From a virus, in IMG/VR virus record IMGVR_UViG_3300010885_004387, positions 1 through 38,168 of that record: DNA of 38,168 nucleotides; one strand, given 5' to 3'. This document shows positions 30,007-38,168 of this stretch, piece by piece. Positions within the stretch are counted from its first letter, which is position 1. Each line of letters begins with the position of its first letter. The notes beneath the pieces were generated by a model. The model saw only the letters and a list, made by a program, of their open reading frames with translations, had not been told where the DNA came from and made no database searches. The position numbers were made by a program, and so were the translations under genes.

Positions 30007-33000
30007 GCACAATCCCTCCAGTTCTGGTCGAATTACAACTTGAAACCGCAAACATAAAAAATCAAATGCAACAGCTCAACCAAAAGTTTGAAGATTTTGG
30101 TCAGACGCTTACAAAGCAAACCAGTTTCATGGACAAGTTTAAGGCAGCAGCGGTTGGCGTGTTTGCCGGAAATGTAATGACCCAAGGATTGCAACTCTTA
30201 AAATCTGGAATCCAAGGCGCAATCGCAGACGCGCAAGCTTATGAACAAGCAACTGCGCAGCTTCAAGCAGGTCTTGAATCCACAGGAAATGTTGCTGGAT
30301 TAAGCGTAGAAGGAATAAAGGCTCAGGCAAGCGCTCTTGAAGAACTCTCTGGCGTTGACGAAAATCTGATCCTCCAATCCCAAGCAGTTTTCCAAACATT
30401 CACAAATGTTCGAAATGTTGTTGGAGAAGGAAACGACATTTTCAATCAAGCCTCTGCTGCGGCTTTGGATCTATCTGTCAAAATGAAAGGCGATTTACAG
30501 GGCGCTACTGTGCAATTAGGCAAGGCGCTCAACGATCCAATTAAGGGCATTACTGCCCTCACGCGCGTGGGCGTGGTATTCACAGAAGCGCAGAAGGCGC
30601 AGATCAAAACTCTTGTTGAATCTGGCGACGTTATGGGCGCTCAGAAGATAATCCTTGCGGAAATGAATACAGAGTTTGGCGGAGCAGCTAAAGCAGCAGG
30701 AGATACTTTTGCCGGATCTGTTGCTCGCGCTAAAGATAAAGTTGAAGATTTCACCCGTGATCTTATTACTAACCTTCAGCCAATTCTTTTGTCTATTGGT
30801 AAGACTGTTGGAGATTTATACAATAAGTATTTGAAACCGTTAGTAAAAGTAATTGTAGATAACAAAGAAGCATTACTGGGATTTGTTGGCGCTCTTGCCG
30901 CTGGATACCTTGCATTCAAAACCTATAACGCGATACTTGCAATTAGCAAAACACTTCAGGCTGCTTACGCCGTTGTACAAGTCCTTATGAAAGGTGGGCA
31001 ACTTGCTTCTATTGCTTCCACAAATGGACTTGCTGCTTCTATGCTCAGGCTTAACGCAGCAATGTACGCAAACCCTATTGGTTTAATTGTTGCAGCGATT
31101 GCTCTTCTAGCGGCTGGCTTTGTGCTTGCTTGGAATCATTCTGAAACTTTTCGCAAAGTAATTGTCACTATTGCGAAGGGCGTTATTTCTTACATTGCCT
31201 TTATGATCCGCGCGTGGGGAGGTCTTATTGAAATCATTCTCAAAGTAGTGACTGGGCCTCTTCGCTTATTCCTTGGAGTTCTGCAACACCTTCCGGGTAT
31301 TGGTAAATACGCAAAGTCTGGCTTGGACATGATAAACAACGGAATTGAAGGCGTTGGTGACTTTGCAGAAAAAACTGCGTTGAAAATTGAAGGGTTCAAA
31401 AGCACTCTTGACGGACTAAAAGATAAAAAAATCAAGCTACCTAGTTTTGGTGGCGCAAAAGCAGAAGACGGAACAACAACGGGAGCAGAAGCTCCGGGTG
31501 GCGGTGGCGGTTTAACAGAGGAAGAGTTAAAGAAAATCAAAGCCGACGCAGCAAAGAAAAAAGAAACTTTGAAAAAACTTAACGAAGATGTAAAAAAGTC
31601 TTACGAAGACATGAACAAAGTAATTTCAGAATCGGCAGAAGTGCGCAGTGAGATTGAAAAAGATTACAACGAAACTGTTCTGGGCTTACACGCAAGATAC
31701 GACGAAAGAAAAGCGGAGATAAACGCTGCTTACGAAGAGGACATGGCTGACGCCCTAGCCTCTTACGGCGAGGACAAAATCCAGATAGCCAAGCAATACG
31801 CGCAAGAAACAGAGCGAGCGCTAAAGACGCACAATGACGCAAAAGAGCGCATAAATAAAACTTACGAGGAATCTACCGCGCGCGCTTTACAAACCTACAA
31901 TAAAGCAAAAGAAAAGATCGCCAAGAGCTACCAAGAAACAATCACAAAAGCGCTCGCAGACTTCAATGAACGAAATCAAAAAATAAATGAAGACCACGCT
32001 GACAAGGCGGTCAAATTAGAACAAGACGCAAGCCAGAAGAGGGCTGCAATCATTGAAAAGGGTCGCGCACTATTAACTGCAGCCTTTGAAAGCGGAACAA
32101 AAGTAGATCTTGCAAAAATGTTTGAAGACGGCGACAAGACTGGCGCTGGCTTGGCTGCTACCATGAAAGCTAAGTTAGGCAAAATTGTTGAACTCCAGAA
32201 AAACGCTGGAATGCTGGCAAGCCTTGGCTACTCTCAAACATTCATTCAACAAATTGTTGCCTCTGGAACAGAGACAGGCAACGCAATGGCGCAAGCAATT
32301 TTGGAAGCGACGCCAGAAACTCAGGCTGAACTCAAAGACCTTTACGGCGCAATGGAAGATACAAGCAAGCATGGACTTGACGGCCTAGCAAGTCAAATGA
32401 GCACTTCAATAAGTTTTGCAACAGAAGAGCTTATGAAGGAATACATGCAAGTAGAAACAGATCTGAAAAATGCGCTTGCAGAAAATCAAACAAGCCTTGC
32501 AAAAGCCTTGGCGGATAGTCAAAAAACTTACACCGAAGCGCTCACAAATGCAGCCAAGACTCAACTGGAAGCACTAGCCGACGCCAAAACAAGTTATGAC
32601 GAAGCGCTGGCAGAAGCGGTAAAGACACAAACAGACGCTCTTGCCGAGGCTATGAAAAATTACAACGAGGCAATGGCTGAAGCTGCTAAGAAGCAACAAG
32701 AAGCGCTTGAAGAAGCAAAGAAAAAATACAACGACGCAGTAGCAAAGGCAGCAAAGGCGCAAGCAGACGCGCTTGCAAAGATCAAGAAAGACTTAGATGA
32801 CTCCTTAATTGACGCCGCTAAGACTTTTGACGATCAGATTGACAAGCTGAACAAAGCAACAATAAAGAAATTACAAGAATTACAAGCTGAATTGGCAAAG
32901 ACCGCTGCTCAGATCAAGGCTCTAGGCGACACAAATACGGCAGTAAAGGCAACGGCAAACTCGCCTTTCGCTGGGATTCTTGCAGGAACAGGATCAGCAA

Positions 33001-33254
33001 CTGGCAACGCCGAAGTAAATGCGCTAACGGCTTATCAGAATTACAACCCTGAAATGGCTTACGCAATGTCGGCTGCTGGAATGGCTGCCGCCAAGGCTGC
33101 CCTTGCGACCAATACAGGCGGAAATGTAACGGTGACGCAAAACATTTCTTACCCAACTGCCAGCGCAAGCGAGATCTCAGCTCAAACTTTGAGCGCAATC
33201 AAGTTTGGCACCTCCGGCGGAGGCGTTTATGCAGGAACAACGGTGGGTAGATAA
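30003..33254 (+). CDS. Tape measure protein
   Basis: GTG start; 1083 residues, the longest gene. The N-terminal third has the tape measure pattern (GDLQGATVQLGKALNDPIKG, VFTEAQKAQIKTL), then hydrophobic stretches (ALAAGYLAFKTYNAIL, IGLIVAAIALLAAGFVLAW) and two long blocks of heptad-like Ala/Glu/Lys repeats (nt about 31510-32030 and 32440-32900, such as AEAVKTQTDALAEAMKNYNE). At 0.15 nm per residue the tail would be about 160 nm. It sets tail length and is ejected with DNA. No lytic domain was seen in it. Confidence 0.93.
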   Translation: MSTIPPVLVELQLETANIKNQMQQLNQKFEDFGQTLTKQTSFMDKFKAAAVGVFAGNVMTQGLQLLKSGIQGAIADAQAYEQATAQLQAGLESTGNVAGLSVEGIKAQASALEELSGVDENLILQSQAVFQTFTNVRNVVGEGNDIFNQASAAALDLSVKMKGDLQGATVQLGKALNDPIKGITALTRVGVVFTEAQKAQIKTLVESGDVMGAQKIILAEMNTEFGGAAKAAGDTFAGSVARAKDKVEDFTRDLITNLQPILLSIGKTVGDLYNKYLKPLVKVIVDNKEALLGFVGALAAGYLAFKTYNAILAISKTLQAAYAVVQVLMKGGQLASIASTNGLAASMLRLNAAMYANPIGLIVAAIALLAAGFVLAWNHSETFRKVIVTIAKGVISYIAFMIRAWGGLIEIILKVVTGPLRLFLGVLQHLPGIGKYAKSGLDMINNGIEGVGDFAEKTALKIEGFKSTLDGLKDKKIKLPSFGGAKAEDGTTTGAEAPGGGGGLTEEELKKIKADAAKKKETLKKLNEDVKKSYEDMNKVISESAEVRSEIEKDYNETVLGLHARYDERKAEINAAYEEDMADALASYGEDKIQIAKQYAQETERALKTHNDAKERINKTYEESTARALQTYNKAKEKIAKSYQETITKALADFNERNQKINEDHADKAVKLEQDASQKRAAIIEKGRALLTAAFESGTKVDLAKMFEDGDKTGAGLAATMKAKLGKIVELQKNAGMLASLGYSQTFIQQIVASGTETGNAMAQAILEATPETQAELKDLYGAMEDTSKHGLDGLASQMSTSISFATEELMKEYMQVETDLKNALAENQTSLAKALADSQKTYTEALTNAAKTQLEALADAKTSYDEALAEAVKTQTDALAEAMKNYNEAMAEAAKKQQEALEEAKKKYNDAVAKAAKAQADALAKIKKDLDDSLIDAAKTFDDQIDKLNKATIKKLQELQAELAKTAAQIKALGDTNTAVKATANSPFAGILAGTGSATGNAEVNALTAYQNYNPEMAYAMSAAGMAAAKAALATNTGGNVTVTQNISYPTASASEISAQTLSAIKFGTSGGGVYAGTTVGR

Positions 33255-34105
33255 TGCCTGTTCTAACAAATAGTTATTCATTCTCCTTCGCTGGAATTAC
33301 TTTTGGCGGAGCCGGATCTCCTTATCAAATCCTCTCAGTTGAAGGATTGGAAGGCTTGCCAGCAATTCGCAACCAAGACGATAACCGAGGCTACGCTGAC
33401 GGAATGTTTTCAGGGCGCGACTTTCTGGGTGGGCGCTCAATCTCGATTACTTTTCAAACTTTTGGCTCAGGAGCAAACTCAGCGCAGACCAATTTCAATA
33501 CAATTCAAGCCAAACTTTTGCCTCAAACTTCAGGCACAACGCCTCTTTACTTTATCTTGCCACCTTCAGGAGAGCAGTTTGTCAATGCTCGCGTTCGCGT
33601 ATTGCGCACTGCGGTAGATCCAAACTACACCTATGGAATGATTACCTCACAGGTTGAGTTCTTCTGCCCTGATCCTAATTACTACAATTCAACCCAGCAA
33701 ACGGCTTCATTGACAGTATCGGCGGCTCCGGGTCGTACCTATAACCGCACCTATAATCTGGTTTATGGATTTGGTTCTTACACAAGCTTGACCAATGTGG
33801 TCAATAATGGCTGGGCAACGACTTATCCAACAATTACTATTACTGGGCCAATCACAAATCCGACTCTAGGCAACGTCACCACAGGGCAATACTTAAACCT
33901 TTCGGGAACAATTACAAATACCGATACCCTTGTCATTGACACACAAAACCGACTAATTACGCTCAATGGAGTTTCTGCTCGCAATCTTCTTTCAACTGGC
34001 ACTTGGTTCGACGCACCACCCGGCACTTCACAGTATTATTTGACAGGATCTACGACTTCAGGAATTACCACGGCTACTGTTGCTTGGTATAGCGCATACA
34101 TCTAG
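33254..34105 (+). CDS. Distal tail/minor tail protein
   Basis: 283 residues at a TAATG junction just after the tape measure. The start (YSFSFAGITFGGAGSPYQIL) and the GYADGMFSGRDFLGGRSISITFQTF block match the Dit-like N-terminal domain of siphovirus tail tips; the rest is a beta-rich C-terminal domain. It forms the hub linking the tube to the tip fibres. Confidence 0.75.
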   Translation: MPVLTNSYSFSFAGITFGGAGSPYQILSVEGLEGLPAIRNQDDNRGYADGMFSGRDFLGGRSISITFQTFGSGANSAQTNFNTIQAKLLPQTSGTTPLYFILPPSGEQFVNARVRVLRTAVDPNYTYGMITSQVEFFCPDPNYYNSTQQTASLTVSAAPGRTYNRTYNLVYGFGSYTSLTNVVNNGWATTYPTITITGPITNPTLGNVTTGQYLNLSGTITNTDTLVIDTQNRLITLNGVSARNLLSTGTWFDAPPGTSQYYLTGSTTSGITTATVAWYSAYI

Positions 34106-34114
34106 GAGAGAACA

Positions 34115-34891
34115 ATGACCTTACGCACACCGCCCAGTTGGTTACAAAACGGTTCTCACCCAGCCGAAAATGACCGCTTATCTATGCAAGCGATTTACGC
34201 CACTTCAGGTATTATCGCTTCAGCTTCTCTTGCAGTAACTCAGGCAGCAACACCTGCAATGGCGGTGCAAGTTGCTAGTGGCTGGGGCGCGATTGTTGGA
34301 AGCTTCACAACCAACATGGGCGCATACCAATTCTACAATGACGCAGCGACTCAACTTACAGTTACTACTGCTAATCCTTCAAACCCTAGAATTGACCGCG
34401 TTGTTGTCACAATTCAAGACGCGTATTACACAGGCGCTTCAAATACTGTGACTTTTCAAGTTATTGCAGGAACTCCTGCCGGATCTCCAGTAGCGCCAGC
34501 AACGCCAGTTGACTCTTTATCGCTTGCTACTATTGCGGTTGCTGCTGGAGCAACTTCAATTACAAACGCTAACATTACAGACACGCGCGTAAACATAACA
34601 ACAAATCTTCCTGTTGGAGATCTTACTGAAGTTCAAGCTGGCACAGGAATAACCGTTACAAGTGGCACAGGCCCTATTCCTGTCGTGGCTTTAACAACGC
34701 CCGTTGCAGTATTAAACGGCGGAACAGGTGTGACAACATCTACTGGCACAGGATCAAATGTGCTTTCTATAAGCCCTACTTTGACGGGTACTGTTACACT
34801 TGGCACGGCAGCAAACCTTACGCAAACAGGCACTTTCAGCGTAGGATCTATTACTGACAACGTATTTATCACTTTGATGGGAGCATGGTAA
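34115..34891 (+). CDS. Minor tail/fibre protein
   Basis: 258 residues with AGGAGAG upstream. The N-terminal part (LRTPPSWLQNGSHPAENDRL, GWGAIVGSFTTNMGAYQFYND) resembles fibre attachment domains of freshwater actinophages. The C-terminus is Thr/Gly/Val-rich repeats (GTGITVTSGTGPIPVV, GGTGVTTSTGTGSN), a beta-spiral-like shaft. Receptor contact is possible; it is followed by further tip proteins. Confidence 0.7.
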   Translation: MTLRTPPSWLQNGSHPAENDRLSMQAIYATSGIIASASLAVTQAATPAMAVQVASGWGAIVGSFTTNMGAYQFYNDAATQLTVTTANPSNPRIDRVVVTIQDAYYTGASNTVTFQVIAGTPAGSPVAPATPVDSLSLATIAVAAGATSITNANITDTRVNITTNLPVGDLTEVQAGTGITVTSGTGPIPVVALTTPVAVLNGGTGVTTSTGTGSNVLSISPTLTGTVTLGTAANLTQTGTFSVGSITDNVFITLMGAW

Positions 34892-35208
34892 TGGCAGCAA
34901 CACCAAAACCGTTAGCAAGAACGGCAGCCTCACTTACAACAACTACGGTTTTGTACACTGTTCCTGCTTCAACAACAACAATTGTTAGCAACATTGCAAT
35001 CACAAATACTGCAGCCTCAGCCGGAACGTTCACTTTGGCTTGTGGCCCAGCAGCAGGTCAGATTGCATTGCACACAACAACTGCTATTGCTGCTAACGCA
35101 ACTGTTTACATTGACTTAAAGCAAGCTCTTACCGCTACTCAAACTATTACAGGTGGCGCAAGCGCGGTTACAATTAACTTCCACATCTCTGGCGTAGAAA
35201 TCGTATAA
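34891..35208 (+). CDS. Small beta-rich tail-tip protein
   Basis: ATG 34891 (TAATG) is chosen over 34885. 105 residues, Thr/Ala-rich and all-beta by look (TTTVLYTVPASTTTIVSNIAI, TVYIDLKQALTATQTI), like a small sandwich attached to fibres. It resembles the 21995 protein in style, not in clear homology. The function is unknown. Confidence 0.55.
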   Translation: MAATPKPLARTAASLTTTTVLYTVPASTTTIVSNIAITNTAASAGTFTLACGPAAGQIALHTTTAIAANATVYIDLKQALTATQTITGGASAVTINFHISGVEIV

Positions 35209-35219
35209 GGGGATAAATT

Positions 35220-36260
35220 ATGGCAATAGCAACTGTTCCTTCAAGCACTGGGTTTAATCAAACTACAGTTGCTTTACAACAAACAATTACATCTGGAACT
35301 TCGGTCACAATCCCTGCTGGTATTACAACAGTATGGGCGGTTCTTGTTTCTGGTGGTAATGGTGGTCGCGGTGGTAATGCTTCAACTGCTGGTATTCAAA
35401 GCGCAGGTGGCGGTGCTGGTGGTATGGTAATTGCAGGTTGGACTCCAGTTTCTTCAATTTGTTCAATCGGTGCTGGCGGTGCTGGCGGTACTGCAAATAA
35501 CTATGGTAGTTATGGCGGTCCGACTACTTACGGTATTTTGTCAGCAGATAATAGTGTTTACTACATGTATGACGGAACTAATCAACCCGGAACTCAGCCT
35601 TCTGTTGCGACTTCATTTGGCGGTGGTGGACTTGGTGGTTCTTCTTCTAGTGGCGCCGCTGGTAATGCTGGAAGTCAATCAAAGTTTGGTAGTGCTTGGA
35701 ACTCTTTAGCGTATCGTGGTGAAGGTGGTCTAGCAGCTGGTGGTGCTGCTGGAAATGCTTCTGGTGGGTATTATCCAGCAGGTGGCGGTGGCGGTGGCGG
35801 TACAAATACCGTTGGAGCAGGTGGCGCAGGTGGCATAGGTAGTTTTGGAACTTCTGGCGGTGGCGGTGGTGCTGGTGGAAATGGCGCTGCTGGTCTTGCT
35901 GGTGGTGCTGGTGGTGCTGGTGGTAATGGTTTTGCGGCTGGTGGCGGTGGCGGTGGTGGTCAATCTAACAATGTAAGAAGTGGCTCAGCAGGTGGTGGCG
36001 GTGGCGGTTTATTAGGTGCTGGAACTGCTGGAACTGCTTCTACTGGCGGTACAGGTAACGGCGCAGTTGGTGCTGCTGGGGCTATTGGTACAGGTGGCGG
36101 TGGTGGTGGCGCAGGTGGTGCTGCTGCTACGGCTTATACAACAGGCGGTAATGGTGGAAATGGCGGTTCAGGTGGCGGTGGTGGCGGTGCTGGTGCCGCA
36201 GGAGCTACTGCTGGTACTGGTGGCAATGGTGGCGCTGGTTGCCTTCTTATTTACTATTAA
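35220..36260 (+). CDS. Polyglycine tail adhesin-like protein
   Basis: 346 residues, ribosome site AAGGGGAT. The N-terminal 60 residues form a non-repetitive domain (TSVTIPAGITTVWAVLVSGG), and the rest is made of Gly-rich runs (GGGAGG, GGGGGGG) with Ala/Asn spacers. Such sequences can fold as packed polyglycine-II helices, as in the S16-type gp38 adhesin that sets host range. Base use is strongly GGT/GGC-biased, unlike the neighbours. It is a likely receptor-binding protein. Confidence 0.75.
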   Translation: MAIATVPSSTGFNQTTVALQQTITSGTSVTIPAGITTVWAVLVSGGNGGRGGNASTAGIQSAGGGAGGMVIAGWTPVSSICSIGAGGAGGTANNYGSYGGPTTYGILSADNSVYYMYDGTNQPGTQPSVATSFGGGGLGGSSSSGAAGNAGSQSKFGSAWNSLAYRGEGGLAAGGAAGNASGGYYPAGGGGGGGTNTVGAGGAGGIGSFGTSGGGGGAGGNGAAGLAGGAGGAGGNGFAAGGGGGGGQSNNVRSGSAGGGGGGLLGAGTAGTASTGGTGNGAVGAAGAIGTGGGGGGAGGAAATAYTTGGNGGNGGSGGGGGGAGAAGATAGTGGNGGAGCLLIYY

Positions 36261-36276
36261 GATTTAGGAGCATGAA

Positions 36277-36489
36277 ATGACAGTAAAATACGAATACAAA
36301 TCTGATTGTTGTGGACATAATTACGTTGAACAACGCGCAGCGGAAGAGCCAATGTTCTTTCCAACTTGCAACGTTTGTAAAATTGGCACTTATGAATTAG
36401 TCAATGAAACAGTTATTGCGACGGAAGTTGAAAGAGTTGAAGCACCTATTGTTGCGGCAGAAGAAGCAGAGCCTAAAGTAGTAAAGTAG
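36277..36489 (+). CDS. Small zinc-binding protein in the tail module
   Basis: 70 residues with TTAGGAGC upstream. CC near residue 11 and CNVC near 31-34 form a four-Cys site; the C-terminus is acidic and Val/Ala-rich (VAAEEAEPKVVK). It could be a fibre chaperone or tip component. The neighbours are the adhesin and the large minor tail protein. Confidence 0.5.
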   Translation: MTVKYEYKSDCCGHNYVEQRAAEEPMFFPTCNVCKIGTYELVNETVIATEVERVEAPIVAAEEAEPKVVK

Positions 36490-36493
36490 CGGC

Positions 36494-37615
36494 ATGACTA
36501 CCTCATACCGTTATTTGTTCGCTGATCTTCTTACAAACACAATTATTGCTGAGTTACCCTTGACAGGTGTGTCTTTTGGATCTCAGCTCAATCAAGCAGG
36601 AACATTTCAAGGCCACATTCTTTTGTCGGGAATTGACACAGTAGGCTTTAACATAGCTAACGCAACCATTCCTGCAAAGTGTGCCGTTTATGTAGATCGC
36701 GACGGCGTGTTAGTTTGGGGCGGAGTAATCTGGAATCGCAGTTACCAATCTTCAAGTCAAACTCTGACCTTGAATGCGCGCGAGTTTGAGTCATACTTTG
36801 AACGGCGCAGGATTACCTCGGATCAAGTATTTACTAACGTAGATCAACTCAGCATTGCCCAAAACCTTATCTCGCTGGCGCAGGGCGTTCCATACGGCGA
36901 CATAGGGGTTGCAGTAGGCGTTGAATCTTCCGGCGTATTATTGTCTAGAAATTATTACGAATACGAAAAGAAAACTTATTACTCAGCTTTGCAGGATCTT
37001 TCGCGCGCTGAAAACGGCTTTGACTTCAACATTGACGTGGCTTATGACGGATCGGGAACGCCTACCAAAACACTTTCGCTGGGCTACCCAAGATTAGGCG
37101 AGGTCTATTCAGCGACAAATCCAAGCGCCTTGTTGTTTGAGTTTCCGGCTGGCAATGTGGTCGAGTATGAGTATCCAGAGGACGGATCTCTTGCAGCAAA
37201 CACTTTGTATGCGCTAGGCGCTGGATCTAATGAAGGAAAATTAGAGGCAACCTATCAAGACACAACATACCTAACCTCTGGCTGGCCTTTGCTTGAAGAG
37301 CAAGCAAACTATTCGGACGTGACTGACGCTGCCTATCTTGCGCAATTAGCTGAGGGGCAAGTGATTGCAGTTTCCTATCCGCCGACAATAATTCAGCTTG
37401 TTGTTCCTGCGTATGCAAGCCCTGTTTTTGGATCTTATTCAATAGGAGATGACGCCAGATTACGCATTACAGACGAACGCTTTCCTGCAACGGGTGTAGG
37501 TACTGCGGTTCAAGCTGGCTTGGATCAGGTTTACAGAATTGTCGGCATTCAAGTCCAACCCGGTGAAGCAGGCCCAGAGCGCGTAACATTGACTTTAACT
37601 GAAACTACGAACTGA
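36494..37615 (+). CDS. Minor tail protein, ReqiPepy6 Gp37-like
   Basis: 373 residues. The start (YRYLFADLLTNTIIAELPLTG), the LNQAGTFQGHILLSG block, VYVDRDGVLVWGGVIWNRSY and LNAREFESYFERRRI match the actinophage minor tail family known from ReqiPepy6 Gp37-like proteins. These form the tail-tip hub under the fibres. No catalytic motif was seen. Confidence 0.78.
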   Translation: MTTSYRYLFADLLTNTIIAELPLTGVSFGSQLNQAGTFQGHILLSGIDTVGFNIANATIPAKCAVYVDRDGVLVWGGVIWNRSYQSSSQTLTLNAREFESYFERRRITSDQVFTNVDQLSIAQNLISLAQGVPYGDIGVAVGVESSGVLLSRNYYEYEKKTYYSALQDLSRAENGFDFNIDVAYDGSGTPTKTLSLGYPRLGEVYSATNPSALLFEFPAGNVVEYEYPEDGSLAANTLYALGAGSNEGKLEATYQDTTYLTSGWPLLEEQANYSDVTDAAYLAQLAEGQVIAVSYPPTIIQLVVPAYASPVFGSYSIGDDARLRITDERFPATGVGTAVQAGLDQVYRIVGIQVQPGEAGPERVTLTLTETTN

Positions 37616-37622
37616 GGCATTC

Positions 37623-37838
37623 ATGGCGTACATAAATCAACCACCAGACTTGCGTGTGTTATTTTCCGACTTGGAACGGCGATTGCGCTTGCTTGAAACT
37701 GCTCAAAGATTCACTGTTCCTATTGTTGCAACAGATCCAACTGCGCCTCGAAATGGCGACATGTGGTACAACTCCACAAGCACCACGCTAAAGTTTGTTA
37801 ATAGTGCTGGTATTATTAAGACCATAACTCTTACATAA
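37623..37838 (+). CDS. Small tail-region protein
   Basis: 71 residues. A helical start (PPDLRVLFSDLERRLRLLETA), then a short beta segment (DPTAPRNGDMWYNSTSTTLK) like the C-terminal trimer tags of fibres. It follows the minor tail gene and precedes the lysis cassette. Probably a minor structural protein. Confidence 0.55.
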   Translation: MAYINQPPDLRVLFSDLERRLRLLETAQRFTVPIVATDPTAPRNGDMWYNSTSTTLKFVNSAGIIKTITLT

Positions 37839-37853
37839 CCCGAAAGGGCGCTG

Positions 37854-38099
37854 ATGAATCTTGATACTGCGCTGACTCTTGCTCAACTCATTTCTATTGT
37901 TGTGATCCTTCCAGCCTCGGCGTTTAAGACATGGCGCAGAATTGACAAAAGATTGACGGATCAAGATACAAAACTCTCGCGTATTGAGTATGCCTTGTTC
38001 AATGAAGGGCGCGGAATGGAAGCTCAGCTCAAAGAAGTTTACAAAAATCAACAAACAGTAATTACGGATCTTGCCGTGATAAAAGCCAAGAGTGCGTAA
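37854..38099 (+). CDS. Single-TM coiled-coil protein, i-spanin or holin-like
   Basis: 81 residues with GAAAGGG upstream. One hydrophobic segment near the N-terminus (LAQLISIVVILPASAF) is followed by a charged, coiled-coil helix (KRLTDQDTKLSRIEYALF...VYKNQQTVITDL). The plan resembles Rz-like spanins, and also small mycobacteriophage lysis-region membrane proteins. Its end overlaps the lipoprotein gene start by 8 bases when the circle is closed, another Rz/Rz1-like trait. Membrane topology and partner are inference. Confidence 0.6.
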   Translation: MNLDTALTLAQLISIVVILPASAFKTWRRIDKRLTDQDTKLSRIEYALFNEGRGMEAQLKEVYKNQQTVITDLAVIKAKSA

Positions 38100-38168
38100 G
38101 CTTATAGCTGGAGGCGCTTTATTAACATTACTTCTTTCAGGTTGCGGCTATCAGGGGTGGGTGCGCTA
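38046..38168. repeat. Direct terminal repeat, right copy
   Basis: These 123 bases equal positions 1-123 exactly. They hold the last 54 bases of the 37854 gene and a cut-off second copy of the lipoprotein gene start. See the left copy for meaning. Confidence 0.97.
38092..38168 (+). CDS. Lipoprotein gene, truncated repeat copy
   Basis: GTG 38092 begins the same lipoprotein as at position 47, including the lipobox Leu-Ser-Gly-Cys, but the window ends after about 25 codons. It is not a second gene; it is the same one seen again through the terminal repeat. Confidence 0.9.
   Translation, partial: MRKLIAGGALLTLLLSGCGYQGWVR

Noticed and set aside
35220-36260. Minus-strand Thr/Ser-rich ORF inside the adhesin gene
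   Set aside because: It is the mirror of GGT/GGC codons; it has no ribosome site and low complexity.
1-38168. CRISPR array
   Set aside because: No regularly spaced direct repeats seen; the tape measure and polyglycine repeats are coding.

Overview
The window is the complete genome of a tailed dsDNA phage. The first 123 bases (1-123) recur exactly at the end (38046-38168), so the unit length is 38,045 bp and the molecule is circular as assembled, or has a short direct terminal repeat. Nearly every gene lies on the + strand and overlaps its neighbour at ATGA or TAATG junctions. The long tape measure, tail-tube, frameshifted chaperone and Dit-like proteins, with no sheath protein, point to siphovirus morphology. 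A WhiB-family regulator, a proteasome-like Ntn hydrolase, a GP88-family protein and actinophage-type tail, lysis and replication genes point to an actinobacterial host. G+C is modest by eye (two lines counted: 38% and 53%), which fits a low-GC freshwater lineage such as the Nanopelagicales (acI) better than Streptomyces or Mycobacterium; that host call is inference. No integrase or CI-type repressor was seen, so a lytic life style is likely.

Layout. 37854-1292: lysis cassette across the ends (membrane/coiled-coil protein, small lipoprotein, holin-like protein, CHAP endolysin, second holin-like protein, terminator). 1354-4555: small HTH protein, DUF6378 protein, metallophosphoesterase, PP-loop (PAPS-reductase-like) protein, GP88 protein. 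4530-5117, minus strand: proteasome/HslV-like hydrolase, the only leftward gene. 5170-11230: promoter-leader, then recombination, replication and modification genes (putative annealing protein, winged-helix protein, a C5-cytosine methyltransferase split over two reading frames, small ORFs, Cas4/RecB-like nuclease, WhiB, replication initiator, RusA). 11264-14613: a second copy of the promoter-leader, then about fourteen very small, often Cys-rich genes, ending in a structured non-coding stretch (14345-14464). 14594-17459: secreted transglycosylase, HNH protein, SSB, small DNA-binding protein and a ParB-methyltransferase fusion. 17478-30006: terminase, portal, head, connector, tail tube and frameshifted chaperone. 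30003-37838: tape measure and tail-tip/fibre genes, including a polyglycine adhesin-like protein.

How it works together. The phage has no DNA polymerase and appears to steer the host replisome with its initiator, SSB, annealing protein, nuclease and RusA. Two methyltransferases and possibly the PP-loop/GP88 pair may modify DNA or RNA. WhiB and the Ntn hydrolase are candidates for host takeover. Most interesting are the two near-identical promoter-leader modules with a covarying hairpin, the proteasome-like gene, the split multi-module methyltransferase, the 14345-14464 structured element and the PP-loop/GP88 block.
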